Shown piece by piece: positions 1 through 7,484 of a DNA stretch of 24,728 bases. This DNA is from JAGTVB01 sp964624765 (lineage in GTDB: Bacteria; Pseudomonadota; Gammaproteobacteria; HK1). The DNA lies in NCBI GenBank assembly GCA_964624765.1, contig CAZUZO010000037.1, positions 1 to 24,728 on the forward strand, written 5' to 3'. Position 1 is the first letter of the stretch. Every line of letters begins with the position of its first letter. A model generated the notes under the pieces. That model searched no databases and had not been told where the DNA came from. It saw nothing but the letters and a program-made list of their open reading frames with translations. The position numbers and the translations under genes were made by a program.

Positions 1-115
1 GTTGCTATTAAACGACGATCCTAACCATCGGTGCATTTCAGCCCCGTTCTCGAAGCCGGGTTTCACCCTAGCGCATCTAAACCCAACGTGCTGTGAAATT
101 TTCCCCAAATAACGC
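1..115. other. Upstream spacer of trmB
   Basis: No gene, RNA or repeat that I can support. It could hold the end of an upstream gene or the trmB promoter; no clear -35/-10 pair or ribosome site was seen. Confidence 0.5.
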
Positions 116-814
116 GTGATCCATTTCGTTCCTCGAGATCCCTCACGACGCCCGCTACGCAGCTATGTGCGCCGATTCGGACGCATGACCCCAGGGCAAC
201 GGGCAGCACTCGGTGGTCAGTGGCGCTATTATGGCATCGACCCCGCGGGCGTCCTTGATCTGGATCGCATCTTCGGAAGATGTGCACCACGTTACCTGGA
301 AGTGGGATTTGGAATGGGCGACACGCTTATCCAGCTGGCGCTAGCCCACCCCCAGCACGACTACCTGGGCATCGAGGTATACGAGCCGGGCATCGGCCAT
401 CTGTTAGGACGGCTCGCACAGTTGGGTGTATCCAACGTTCGAGCAGTCCGAGGTGACGCTCATGAGATATTTGAGACATCTCTTCCTGAACAGAGTTTCG
501 ATGGCATTTTCATTTTTTTCCCCGACCCCTGGCCAAAAAGGAGGCATCACAAACGCCGCCTAGTGCAACCACAGTTCGTGTCTCTAATGAGTCGCAAGTT
601 GCGCCCACGGGGAGTGTGCCACATCGTGACCGACGTAGAGCACTACGCACAGCACATGTTAGACGTGTTGGGAAGAGAATCCACGCTACGCAACCAAGCG
701 GGAACGGGCGAATTTTCGCAGCGGCCCGTGAATCGCCCCCTGACTAAATTCGAGCGACGGGGGTTAGCTCAAGGCCGTTCCATTTGGGACATGATCTTCA
801 TCCGTCGGGAATAG
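116..814 (+). CDS. trmB: tRNA (guanine-N7-)-methyltransferase
   Basis: TrmB methylates N7 of G46 in the variable loop of tRNAs, using S-adenosylmethionine, in the cytoplasm. The 232-residue product is close to the E. coli length (about 239). The SAM-binding motif YLEVGFGMGDTL is at residues 60-71, and the family signature FPDPWPKRRHHKRRL, which carries the catalytic and tRNA-contact residues, is at about 135-149. The start is a GTG at 116: an in-frame TAA lies just upstream at 110-112, and the next ATG (codon 24) would remove the basic N-terminal segment RRPLRSYVRR. No clear Shine-Dalgarno sequence is visible before the GTG. The 3' end overlaps the convergent HAD gene by 17 bp. Family assignment is firm; only the start is uncertain. 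Confidence 0.95.
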   Translation: MIHFVPRDPSRRPLRSYVRRFGRMTPGQRAALGGQWRYYGIDPAGVLDLDRIFGRCAPRYLEVGFGMGDTLIQLALAHPQHDYLGIEVYEPGIGHLLGRLAQLGVSNVRAVRGDAHEIFETSLPEQSFDGIFIFFPDPWPKRRHHKRRLVQPQFVSLMSRKLRPRGVCHIVTDVEHYAQHMLDVLGRESTLRNQAGTGEFSQRPVNRPLTKFERRGLAQGRSIWDMIFIRRE

Positions 815-1529
815 CGTCGAGCTTTTCGGCGCCGACCATGGGCGCAGCTAAGAGTTCAGCAAAGCTTCTCACCATAGGAAACTCATCTGCCGCTCGCGGC
901 GGCCCTTGACTATCGGGTTGACAGACAGAAAGCAAATACCCGATGCCATAAGCGCGGGCCGCGCGAAGCACCGGCAGACTATCGTCGATCAGCAGCGTGC
1001 GTTGCGGTCGAAATACTTCCCGCTCCTGCAAGCACGGCCAAAAATCCAAATTTTCCTTGGGAATGCCCAGATCGTGGGCACAGACGACGCGGTCCACACA
1101 GGCCCCGAGTCCTGTGCGCGAAAGCTTTAACGCAAGACTCTTAGAATGCGCGTTGGTGACCAGCACGACTCTCTTTCTAACGTTACGCAGCGCATCAAGG
1201 AAATCCAGCACGTACGGATGCAGGGCGATGAGTTCCTCTAACTCACCTTTAAGGGCGGCGATATCAAGGGCCAGTTCCCGGCTCCAATAGTCTATACAAT
1301 ACCACTGAATGGTCCCCTCTACCCTTTGATAGCGGGGGAAGAGGTCGGCTTTGGCCATCTGAATATCAAGACCGTGCTTTCTCGCATAACATCGTGGAAT
1401 ATGTTCACGCCAAAATTCATTATCAAAGCGCAGGTCGAGGAGGGTACCATCCATGTCCAAGAAAACGGTGTCGATATCTTGCCACGGCACCCTCAAGCCC
1501 CCGTTGCCCTGGCTATTGGCAGTAGCCAT
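798..1529 (-). CDS. yrfG: YrfG-like HAD-family nucleotidase (GMP/IMP)
   Basis: Haloacid-dehalogenase hydrolase resembling E. coli YrfG, a 5'-nucleotidase preferring GMP and IMP. HAD motif I is DMDGT at residues 25-29 (D25 nucleophile, D27 acid/base); motif II is the VLVTNAHS strand, with the Thr near residue 125; motif III Lys is in IPKENLDFW; motif IV is LLIDDS. The YrfG-like stretches WYCIDYWSRELALDI and LVTNAH support this subgroup over a generic HAD. Length 243 versus about 222 in E. coli; the extra residues are mostly N-terminal. ATG at 1529 is used, but GGAGG lies about 14 nt upstream, too far to be decisive, so a GTG at codon 14 is also possible. The gene diverges from cysQ across a family A element. 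Confidence 0.88.
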   Translation of the reverse strand: MATANSQGNGGLRVPWQDIDTVFLDMDGTLLDLRFDNEFWREHIPRCYARKHGLDIQMAKADLFPRYQRVEGTIQWYCIDYWSRELALDIAALKGELEELIALHPYVLDFLDALRNVRKRVVLVTNAHSKSLALKLSRTGLGACVDRVVCAHDLGIPKENLDFWPCLQEREVFRPQRTLLIDDSLPVLRAARAYGIGYLLSVCQPDSQGPPRAADEFPMVRSFAELLAAPMVGAEKLDAIPDG

Positions 1530-1621
1530 ACCGTTATCCCGAGTCCTCCCTTGGATGCCCGAGAAAATCGGCGCGGTCGACGCAACACCCTGGTGACCAG
1601 AACAAGAACCTACCCGTCTCA

Positions 1622-1758
1622 GAGCTTGTCAAAAAGCCGTTACGAGCGGCGCGAGAGCCAGGCGGACGGCGCGCAGCGACGAGACATATCAAATAGGCGA
1701 GGAGCGAGCACCGCCCAATGCCGCTATGGGTCGTGTAGCAGTTTTTTTTCACAAGCTC
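1622..1758 (+). mobile_element. Family A mobile element, copy A1
   Basis: A 137-bp non-coding element between yrfG and cysQ. Its ends, GAGCTTGTCAAAAA and TTTTTTTCACAAGCTC, are near-perfect inverted repeats. The interior holds the family core found in copies at 16500, 21167 and 24306, including AGAGCCAGGCGGACGG and GGCGAGGAGCGAGCACCGCC. It is flanked by TCA on both sides (1619-1621 and 1759-1761) inside a CTCAG context. No reading frame in it resembles a protein, so it looks like a MITE moved by a transposase encoded elsewhere. An open frame starting inside it at 1726 runs into cysQ, but the CysQ start is downstream. Confidence 0.88.
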
Positions 1759-1800
1759 TCAGTCCGGCACACATCGCGAGCATACATTTTAGGAAACTCC

Positions 1801-2616
1801 ATGACTATCCCATCTCTCGATGACACTTTGATAGCAGCCATCATCGACATCGCAAGAGCAGCAGCAGCGGGCATATTGGCGGTATACCAAAGCGATTTCT
1901 CGGTGTGCAACAAAGCCGATAAGTCCCCCGTAACGGAAGCGGATCTGGTCGCAAACGAAGTGATTACCGACGGGCTCACGAGGCTCCCCGAACGATTGCC
2001 CATCCTGTCCGAGGAATCGTTGCTGATTCCCTTCTCGGAACGAACGCTCTGGCACCGCTACTGGCTGGTGGATCCCCTGGATGGCACACGTGATTTTGTC
2101 AGGCGCAGCGACGAATTTTCTGTCAACATTGCACTCATCGAGCGGCATCGCCCCGTGCTCGGTGTCGTCTTGGCGCCGGTCACCGGCATCTGCTATTTTG
2201 CCGTCCGCGGACTCGGGGCCCATAAATGGATACCCACGGCGGCCCCCATCCCTATTCACGTCCGTCGCCGCCCCCCGGGCCGGCTCACCGTGGCAGGCAG
2301 CCGTTTCCACCGCAACGCGTTGACCGATGCCTTTATAAAAAACCTCGGGAATATCGACCTGCTGGCGATGGGTAGCTCACTTAAGTCATGTCTCGTAGCG
2401 GAAGGCCGGGCCGATATCTACCCGCGCTTTGGCCCGACCTCGGAATGGGACACCGCAGCCGCCCAGTGCGTCGTGGAGGAAGCCGGTGGTCATCTTACCG
2501 ACACCCGATTCAAACCATTGCGCTACAATACCCGCGAATCGTTGACCAATCCGTCGTTCTTGATCTTTGGAGATGCGTCTGTAGATTGGTGCCGTTACCT
2601 GCCTGAGAAGCTGTGA
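1801..2616 (+). CDS. cysQ: 3'(2'),5'-bisphosphate nucleotidase CysQ
   Basis: CysQ hydrolyses 3'-phosphoadenosine 5'-phosphate (PAP) to AMP and clears the by-product of sulfate assimilation. It belongs to the Mg-dependent, Li-sensitive inositol-monophosphatase fold. The metal-binding motifs are visible: PILSEES near residue 63, WLVDPLDGTRDF near 90, and EWDTAAAQCVVEEAGG near 213. Length is 271 residues (E. coli about 246). The ATG at 1801 is chosen because AGGA lies 6 nt upstream and the protein aligns from there. The frame stays open 75 nt further upstream into mobile element A1, but that part is non-homologous. The last codons, GAG AAG CTG TGA, run into the end of element A2, so the stop codon appears to be element-derived. 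Confidence 0.93.
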   Translation: MTIPSLDDTLIAAIIDIARAAAAGILAVYQSDFSVCNKADKSPVTEADLVANEVITDGLTRLPERLPILSEESLLIPFSERTLWHRYWLVDPLDGTRDFVRRSDEFSVNIALIERHRPVLGVVLAPVTGICYFAVRGLGAHKWIPTAAPIPIHVRRRPPGRLTVAGSRFHRNALTDAFIKNLGNIDLLAMGSSLKSCLVAEGRADIYPRFGPTSEWDTAAAQCVVEEAGGHLTDTRFKPLRYNTRESLTNPSFLIFGDASVDWCRYLPEKL

Positions 2617-2688
2617 AAGAACCGTAGCGAGGAGGGAGCACCGCCCGACGCCGCCATCGGGTAACACAGCATGTTTGTTCACAAGCTC
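2607..2688 (+). mobile_element. Family A element, internally deleted copy A2
   Basis: About 82 bp between the convergent genes cysQ and ctaB. It keeps the two ends (GAAGCTGTGAAAGAACCG and GTTTGTTCACAAGCTC) and the right part of the core (GGAGCACCGCCCGACGCCGCC), but lacks roughly 55 bp of the middle present in full copies. The flanks are TGA (2604-2606) and CGA (2689-2691), one mismatch, fitting an older insertion with a decayed 3-bp duplication. It supplies the TGA that ends cysQ. Confidence 0.72.
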
Positions 2689-2706
2689 CGATGACCTAGC
2701 AACTCC

Positions 2707-3621
2707 CTAGATCAGCAGATAATGATCCAACAGCAGCAGCGCGAACAATCCCATCAGGTAGAGGATAGAGTAGCCGAAGGTTTTCATGGGGAGTTTGGGG
2801 TTATCGCGCAAGTACAATGCGAAAGCGTAGTAGAGAAAGCCGATATTGAGCAGCAACGCACCCCCCAGGTACAGCCAGCCGCTCATGCGGGTTGCGAAGG
2901 GCAGCAAGGTTACGACAACTAAAATAATCGTATAAAGAAGGATCTGTAGACGCGTAAAAGCGACCCCGTGGGTCACTGGCAACATAGGAACGCCAGCTCG
3001 GGCATACTCACTTCGGCGATGGATCGCCAGGGCCCAAAAGTGCGGCGGTGTCCACGCGAAGATGATGAGGAACAATAGCAACGCATGGGGGTCGATTTGA
3101 CCCGTCACAGCTGTCCATCCTAGAACGGGAGGCATAGCGCCGGCGGCTCCACCAATCACGATATTTTGCGGCGTGGCCCGTTTCAGATAGAGCGTGTAGA
3201 CGCCGGAGTAACCCACTAGCGATAACAGCGTCAGGAGTGCCGTCAGTTGATTGACCAGCAGCGCCAGCACGGCCAGCCCAATGGCACCGAGCAATAACGC
3301 AAACACCAGCGCGGAACTTGCATCCATGCGCCCTGTGGGCAGTGGGCGACCCATGGTCCTGCGCATGACCCCATCGATCCGCTGATCAACCAAGTGGTTG
3401 ATAGCGGCCGCTGCGCCGGCCATGAACCCGATACCGATAGTGCCAAATACTAGCGCTTCCATCGAAACGAAGTCAGGCGTGGCCAGGAACATACCGACCA
3501 GCGAGGTGAAGACCATCAACGCAATCACCCGCGGCTTGCAGAGCTCTACATACTCTCGCCAACCATAGAAACGAGCTGGAGTCACGGCTCGCCCCTCGAT
3601 CGCTTTTATTCTTGCTTGCAT
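2707..3621 (-). CDS. ctaB: Protoheme IX farnesyltransferase (haem O synthase)
   Basis: CtaB (CyoE/COX10) transfers a farnesyl group to haem B to make haem O, the precursor of haem A for the oxidase encoded upstream. It is an inner-membrane UbiA-family prenyltransferase with about nine transmembrane helices. The Asp-rich prenyl-diphosphate site is NHLVDQRIDGVMRRTMGRPL at residues 75-94, with N75, D79 and D83. A second conserved loop is HFWALAIHRRSEYARAGVPM. Length is 304 residues. The SCO-like gene ends 5 bp upstream, so they are surely co-transcribed. The ATG at 3621 has no clear ribosome site; a GTG at 3585 is preceded by GAGGGG at good spacing and would give 292 residues. The usual ctaA gene is missing from the position just upstream. 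Confidence 0.95.
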   Translation of the reverse strand: MQARIKAIEGRAVTPARFYGWREYVELCKPRVIALMVFTSLVGMFLATPDFVSMEALVFGTIGIGFMAGAAAAINHLVDQRIDGVMRRTMGRPLPTGRMDASSALVFALLLGAIGLAVLALLVNQLTALLTLLSLVGYSGVYTLYLKRATPQNIVIGGAAGAMPPVLGWTAVTGQIDPHALLLFLIIFAWTPPHFWALAIHRRSEYARAGVPMLPVTHGVAFTRLQILLYTIILVVVTLLPFATRMSGWLYLGGALLLNIGFLYYAFALYLRDNPKLPMKTFGYSILYLMGLFALLLLDHYLLI

Positions 3622-3626
3622 AATGT

Positions 3627-4256
3627 TTAACCGATCTTGGATATTTTCAGTAGTCGCTGAAGGTCATCGAGGATGCCCTCCGCATTGGCATTTTCCCCGT
3701 AATGCATCATGAGACGCCCCTCTGGGTCGATGAGGTAGATGCCGCTCACCTTCGTTGGCTGGTTGCCATCGAGTTCGAAAGAGGTCAACCATTGGGCATT
3801 CGCCCGCGCCACATGGAGCCCTGGGTGTACCCTTAGCAGTTGCGTGAGCAACCCTGCTTCGGGTATCTCCAGCGCCGCATAGAGCCGCTGCACCCGATCC
3901 ATCTCCTTGCCAAGCGCGAGTCGAGCTTGACGCATCTTAATCAGTTGCGTCTGGCAATTCTCTTGGCAAACAGTCGACCCCAAGAGCACCAACGTCCAGC
4001 CCTGGGCAAAAAACGCGCTGTCATAGGCCGCCCCATTGATTTGGGTCAATCCCGTCGTGTCGATAGGGCGGGTAGGTATGACCAAGGTTCCGTTATTGAC
4101 CGTCGCGCTAGGTCGCCAGTAATCAGGGTGAAGATTCATCCACCAGGCGACCCATATGGGCACAAAAAAAATAGCGAACAGTACCACGAGGGTCAGACGC
4201 TGATGAAACCCTTTGCGGACTGTGGCCTGCTGCGCTTTCGATCGAGCGTTGCTCAT
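3627..4256 (-). CDS. SCO-like thioredoxin-fold cytochrome oxidase assembly protein
   Basis: A 209-residue membrane-anchored protein: basic N-terminus, one transmembrane helix at about 21-40 (LTLVVLFAIFFVPIWVAWWM), then a periplasmic thioredoxin-like domain. A Cu-binding-type CX3C motif, STVCQENC, has C97 and C101, and a late IYLIDPEG strand is shared with SCO/PrrC proteins. The classical distal His before YLIDP is not visible (PTKVSGIYLIDPEG). Proteins of this type sit next to surf1 in gammaproteobacterial cox clusters and probably help deliver copper or keep CuA cysteines reduced; that role is inference. The frame is open to 4427, but the extra N-terminus is translated mobile-element sequence, so ATG 4256 is preferred. 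That ATG lies inside the end of element B3. Confidence 0.8.
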   Translation of the reverse strand: MSNARSKAQQATVRKGFHQRLTLVVLFAIFFVPIWVAWWMNLHPDYWRPSATVNNGTLVIPTRPIDTTGLTQINGAAYDSAFFAQGWTLVLLGSTVCQENCQTQLIKMRQARLALGKEMDRVQRLYAALEIPEAGLLTQLLRVHPGLHVARANAQWLTSFELDGNQPTKVSGIYLIDPEGRLMMHYGENANAEGILDDLQRLLKISKIG

Positions 4257-4451
4257 CGTTTGGGCAGTTTGATTACCTATTGACCCTCGGGGCGGCTGAT
4301 CCCGCGCGGCACCGGCCACCGTCCAGGCATGCCTGTCGGCTTGGTGCCGGCCGCCTCCGCACATACCCTTGCTGCACGGACCCCGCTGCCAAAGGCTGGG
4401 GCACCGATAGGGCCGCCGAAAGGCCACGCTGATGAAATGCTAACCATGGCC
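4245..4451 (-). mobile_element. Family B mobile element, degenerate copy B3
   Basis: A diverged copy of the family B element, reverse relative to copies at 16476 and 19599, and exactly the same length (207 bp) as the latter. Three blocks align without large gaps: the end GCGTTGCTCATCGTTTGGGC, the middle CCTGTCGGCTTGGTGCCGG followed by CCGCCTCCGCACA, and the end CTGATGAAATGCTAACCATG. Flanking 8-mers (TTCGATCG and ATTATCGG) no longer match, so the duplication has decayed. It exactly fills the gap between surf1 and the SCO-like gene. Its left end contributes the start codon of the SCO-like gene, and its right end contributes the last three codons and stop of surf1. Confidence 0.82.
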
Positions 4452-5195
4452 ATTATCGGACACCTCGTCGCATCTTACCGAGCGTTGGAAATTCACTACC
4501 CCGTAGATGACGACCAATGCCACCGCTAGAGAAAACCACTGAAAGGCGTATGCTCTATGCTGCTCAGGCCCGATTCCTACATAAGGTTGCCATTGACGCA
4601 CAAATCCACGCGGTTCGCCGGGATCGAGCTGTACTACATAGGGAAGCAATGAATAACCCAGTTGGGCTTCCATGGCTGCCAGCTCCACTCGCTGAACGAC
4701 TCGTGGCCAACCACCGAACTCGTACCCAGCAGGACCGAGCAGAAAGGCGTTCTGCGATGGAATGGCCACCATGCCTTGCACCACGATCGGCTTGTCTGTT
4801 ACGTCCACATCTGGCAGTCGGTCCCTACGCTGACCGACAGGAGCCCAACCGCGATTCACCAACACGCCTGCTTGCTCGGATAGACGCAGAGGCGTCAAGA
4901 CATGATACCCCGCCACACCTCTATGGGTACGGTTATCCAGCAGATACTGACGCCCCGTATCATAGCGCCCCTTGCCGACCACCAACCGAAACTGCAATCC
5001 CTCTGCGCTGCGCTGCTTCAGATCGATCTGAAGGGGGAGATCCGATGACCGAAGCGCGAAATCATCTAGCAAGCGCTGCTTTTCCGTTCCGCGCCCGAGT
5101 TGCCAGAATCCGAGGGATAACAGCAACGCCAACGCGCAGAGCGTGATGATACTCGGCAGCCATGATGGCCTGAAATCATAGTCTGCAAAGCGCAT
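4440..5195 (-). CDS. surf1: SURF1-family cytochrome oxidase assembly protein
   Basis: SURF1/Shy1 proteins help insert haem A into subunit I of aa3-type oxidases. The 251-residue protein has the family layout: a transmembrane helix at about 13-30 with the signature LSLGFWQLGRGTEKQ, a periplasmic domain containing LVVGKGRYDTGRQYLLDNR and VLVNRGWAPVG, and a C-terminal helix ending at VVIYGVVNF. MRFADYDFRPSW is taken as the N-terminus by comparison with the family; an upstream in-frame ATG at 5246 adds a Cys/Gly-rich 17-residue leader that looks non-native. The C-terminal GHG and the TAG stop are encoded by the end of element B3. The gene lies between ctaE and the SCO-like gene but diverges from the DUF2909 gene. 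Confidence 0.92.
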   Translation of the reverse strand: MRFADYDFRPSWLPSIITLCALALLLSLGFWQLGRGTEKQRLLDDFALRSSDLPLQIDLKQRSAEGLQFRLVVGKGRYDTGRQYLLDNRTHRGVAGYHVLTPLRLSEQAGVLVNRGWAPVGQRRDRLPDVDVTDKPIVVQGMVAIPSQNAFLLGPAGYEFGGWPRVVQRVELAAMEAQLGYSLLPYVVQLDPGEPRGFVRQWQPYVGIGPEQHRAYAFQWFSLAVALVVIYGVVNFQRSVRCDEVSDNGHG

Positions 5196-5433
5196 CGTTA
5201 AAGCAGGTACCTTCACACCGCCGCAGTTGCCACAACCGCACAGCATAGCAGCGTTGGACGATGCTTGGCTGCTTCCCTATCGACCTCGCCTATCTCGTTG
5301 CTAGGTGCCTTCACTTTGGTCGGCCAGCACCCTATAGGTCAATGACAACCCCTTCCCCCTTCGGCCATCTGAACTCTTTGCCACTAGGGAGTGCCGATGC
5401 TCTTGGCCATCACACTCATGCCATGCCGGGAAT

Positions 5434-5463
5434 TTCACCCACGCTGCAAGCTCAGGATATACT
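5434..5463 (+). promoter_or_regulatory. Candidate sigma-70 promoter for the DUF2909 gene
   Basis: A -35-like TTCACC (5434-5439) and a -10 TATACT (5458-5463) are 18 bp apart, and the DUF2909 ATG follows about 33 nt later. This is a pattern match only. The rest of the roughly 300-bp surf1/DUF2909 divergent spacer (5196-5495) shows no other feature I can support. Confidence 0.4.
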
Positions 5464-5495
5464 GGTGGTCGCAACCCAACGCGAGGTCATCCCGA

Positions 5496-5705
5496 ATGTT
5501 AACCAAAGTTCTTATCGTCGCGGTGTTTATTGCCATCCTAGGTAGTCTGGCGTCTGGATTACTTTTCTTGGTTAAAGATAAAGGTCAATCCGACCGCACG
5601 ATCAAAGCCCTCACCCTGCGGATCAGTCTCTCCCTGTTTCTTTTCTTGTTGCTGTTCGTATTGTTTGCCGCCGGGCTCATTAGGCCCCACGGTGTTCACC
5701 CTTAA
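5496..5705 (+). CDS. Twin transmembrane protein, DUF2909 family
   Basis: A 69-residue protein with two transmembrane helices: LIVAVFIAILGSLASGLLFL, then a short loop VKDKGQSDRTIKALTLRI, then LSLFLFLLLFVLFAAGLI. This two-helix hairpin with a central VKDKG loop is typical of DUF2909 proteins found beside coxC and surf1; the function is unknown, though the linkage suggests an accessory role for the oxidase. ATG 5496 is chosen because GAGG lies 9 nt upstream and the first helix begins immediately; an in-frame ATG at 5391 only adds non-hydrophobic residues. It is the only plus-strand gene in the oxidase block and converges with ctaE. Its TAA stop coincides with the 3-bp target duplication of the element that follows. 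Confidence 0.82.
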   Translation: MLTKVLIVAVFIAILGSLASGLLFLVKDKGQSDRTIKALTLRISLSLFLFLLLFVLFAAGLIRPHGVHP

Positions 5706-5848
5706 GAAGCTGTTTTAAAAATGTCACGAGCGCCGCCAGAGCAAGGCGCACGGCAGCGAGAAAGCGCAGTGTACAAGGGAGTACATGAGCATTTCGAGCT
5801 GCCGCGCAACGCAGCTGTGGCAAGCGCAGTAGTTTTTAAAACAGCTTC
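5706..5848 (+). mobile_element. Family C mobile element (related to family A)
   Basis: A 143-bp element between the convergent DUF2909 and ctaE genes. Its ends, GAAGCTGTTTTAAAAA and TTTTTAAAACAGCTTC, are perfect 16-bp inverted repeats, flanked by TAA on both sides (5703-5705 and 5849-5851). The interior differs from family A, but AGAGCAAGGCGCACGG.AGCGA matches the family A AGAGCCAGGCGGACGG.AGCGA, and a C-rich ...GCGCAACGC block lies in the same place, so the two look like distant relatives. It encodes no protein. Confidence 0.82.
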
Positions 5849-5892
5849 TAAGGCCGACCTGTTAGGCACCTTTCCTGTCGCGATTAAAGTCT

Positions 5893-6765
5893 TTACAGCC
5901 AGTAGACAAAAATAAACAGCCCTAGCCAAACCACGTCGACAAAATGCCAATACCAAGCGGTCGCTTCAAATGCGAAATGCTTGTCAGGGGTGAAATGACC
6001 TTTAATCGCGCGCCCCAGCATAACCAATAACATAATGGCCCCGATGGTCACGTGGGCGCCATGGAAACCGGTCAGCATGTAGAATGTCGAGCCGTAAATA
6101 CCAGTGTTGGGGGTGAGGTTGAGGTCTCGATAGGCATGGATGTATTCGTAGGCTTGGAAGCCAACGAATACCGCTCCCAGGGCGACCGTAACAAATAACC
6201 ACCCGATCAGTCCTAAGCGCTTGTTCTGTTTTAGCGCCCAATGGGCCAAGGTCACGGTAACGCCGCTAGACAGTAGGATCAAGGTGTTCACTGCGGGGAT
6301 GCCCCAAGCACCCATGACACTAAAATCTCCACCGATCGCACCTGGACCGTGAGTGGGCCATGCAGCTTCGTAGCTGGACCAAAGCGTCTCATTGGTGATC
6401 AAGCCGCTGGCCTCTCCGCCGAGCCATGGAACGGAGTAGACGCGTGCGTAAAACAGCGCGCCGAAAAATGCAGCAAAGAACATAACCTCGGAAAAAATGA
6501 ACCAGCCCATACCATAACGAAACGAGAGGTCTACCTGTTCATTGTAGGCACCCGATTCACTCTCGCGGATAACCGTACCGAACCAGCCGACCATCATCAC
6601 AACCAGTGCCACGGCACCGATGACCATAACGGTGCTGCCCGCCCCCGCGCCGTTCAGCATGGCGGCAAAACCACCCACCAAAAGAAACAATCCGATCGAC
6701 CCCAAGATCGGCCAGTGGCTTCCGTGGGGGACATAGTAACTACCGTGCGCTTGCGTCAAAGTCAT
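5893..6765 (-). CDS. ctaE: Cytochrome c oxidase subunit III
   Basis: Subunit III stabilises subunit I and supports proton uptake in aa3-type oxidases. The 290-residue membrane protein has seven predicted helices in family order, with the conserved MGWFIFSEVMFFAAFFGALFYAR segment (its Glu near residue 95 is typical), LLSSGVTVTLAHWAL, and the C-terminal GFHGAHVTIGAIML and AWYWHFVDVVWLGLF. A strong ribosome site, GGGAGG, is 4 nt before the ATG. It lies about 75 bp downstream of ctaG in the same operon direction and ends 44 bp from element C. Confidence 0.96.
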   Translation of the reverse strand: MTLTQAHGSYYVPHGSHWPILGSIGLFLLVGGFAAMLNGAGAGSTVMVIGAVALVVMMVGWFGTVIRESESGAYNEQVDLSFRYGMGWFIFSEVMFFAAFFGALFYARVYSVPWLGGEASGLITNETLWSSYEAAWPTHGPGAIGGDFSVMGAWGIPAVNTLILLSSGVTVTLAHWALKQNKRLGLIGWLFVTVALGAVFVGFQAYEYIHAYRDLNLTPNTGIYGSTFYMLTGFHGAHVTIGAIMLLVMLGRAIKGHFTPDKHFAFEATAWYWHFVDVVWLGLFIFVYWL

Positions 6766-6840
6766 CTAACCTCCCTCTCCTGTGTCGCGTGAGCTTTTCT
6801 AGATACTTATGTACTTATGGCCGAGGACGCATACCCTCTT

Positions 6841-7383
6841 CTAGCTCTCGTCATCAAATCTAAAAAACGTGTAGGCCAGTGTGATGGTGGATACGTCCTT
6901 AGGCAGCGATGTTCCGACGACAAAGCGTACTGGCATCTCGCGGCCCTCCCCGACAGCAAATGATTGCTGCGTAAAACAGAAACACTCGGTCTTGTTGAAG
7001 TATTTCGATGCCACCGCCGGAGCAACGCTCGGGACTGCTCGCCCGACTAGAGGTTGCGTCGAGAGATTCTTGGCATAAAACTGCGTTTCATACACCTCAC
7101 CGGGATGGACCTTCATGGTTTTTTCTATGGGATAAAAATCCCAAGGTAAACTGCTATTGAGCTGACCCACGAATTGAACGGTGATTTCTCGTGTCCGGTC
7201 AACCTCCCCATCCAGGGACTCCGCCTGCACGACCCCCGGCTTACCATTGAGACCCGTCACCTCACAGAATATGTCGTAAAGCGGAACCAAAGCATACCCG
7301 AAGCCAAACATACCCAGGGTGACTAGAAACAGGCGACGCACCAGGCGCGTGTTAGAGGTAGAAAGATCACGTGGTTGATTCAT
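6841..7383 (-). CDS. ctaG: Cytochrome c oxidase assembly protein CtaG/Cox11
   Basis: Cox11-type copper chaperone that loads CuB of subunit I. The 180-residue protein has an N-terminal anchor helix (RLFLVTLGMFGFGYALVPLY, about 17-36), a membrane-proximal Cys40, and a periplasmic Ig-like domain with the copper-binding motif NKTECFCFTQQ (C134, C136). The ATG overlaps the stop of the small upstream cox gene as ATGA (7380-7383), indicating translational coupling. The C-terminal TLAYTFFRF is also typical of the family. Confidence 0.96.
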   Translation of the reverse strand: MNQPRDLSTSNTRLVRRLFLVTLGMFGFGYALVPLYDIFCEVTGLNGKPGVVQAESLDGEVDRTREITVQFVGQLNSSLPWDFYPIEKTMKVHPGEVYETQFYAKNLSTQPLVGRAVPSVAPAVASKYFNKTECFCFTQQSFAVGEGREMPVRFVVGTSLPKDVSTITLAYTFFRFDDES

Positions 7384-7484
7384 GTCGTACTCAGAAATAT
7401 AAAACCAAAGTAGATCCCTAAGGCAAGGAGCCCAATGATGATCGCGAGCCGAATATTCGCTTTGCGTCTTGTGGCGTTGGTCAT
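7380..7484 (-). CDS. Small single-helix cytochrome oxidase protein
   Basis: A 34-residue peptide, MTNATRRKANIRLAIIIGLL and onward, with a basic N-terminus and one transmembrane helix at about 12-31. Tiny proteins of this design commonly precede ctaG in proteobacterial cox operons and are thought to be assembly or accessory subunits; that role is inference. It overlaps ctaG by ATGA. The frame stays open to an ATG at 7625, which would give an 81-residue protein with a Pro/Ala-rich leader, but that leader is encoded by degenerate element B4. The ATG at 7484 is the 12th base from the end of that element and reads ATG-ACC-AAC-GCC, identical to the outward end of element B2. Confidence 0.7.
   Translation of the reverse strand: MTNATRRKANIRLAIIIGLLALGIYFGFIFLSTT

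Noticed and set aside
1726..1800. Upstream start for cysQ
   Set aside because: It begins inside element A1; ATG 1801 has AGGA at good spacing and matches the family start.
1326..1823. 165-residue plus-strand frame across yrfG and element A1
   Set aside because: Antisense to the HAD gene, then runs through a repeat; composition is not protein-like.
4257..4427. N-terminal extension of the SCO-like reading frame
   Set aside because: The frame is open, but the extra 57 residues are translated family B element sequence and do not look like a signal or domain.
4452..4459. An 8-bp target duplication around B3
   Set aside because: TTCGATCG and ATTATCGG share only a shifted ATCG; not enough to claim a duplication.
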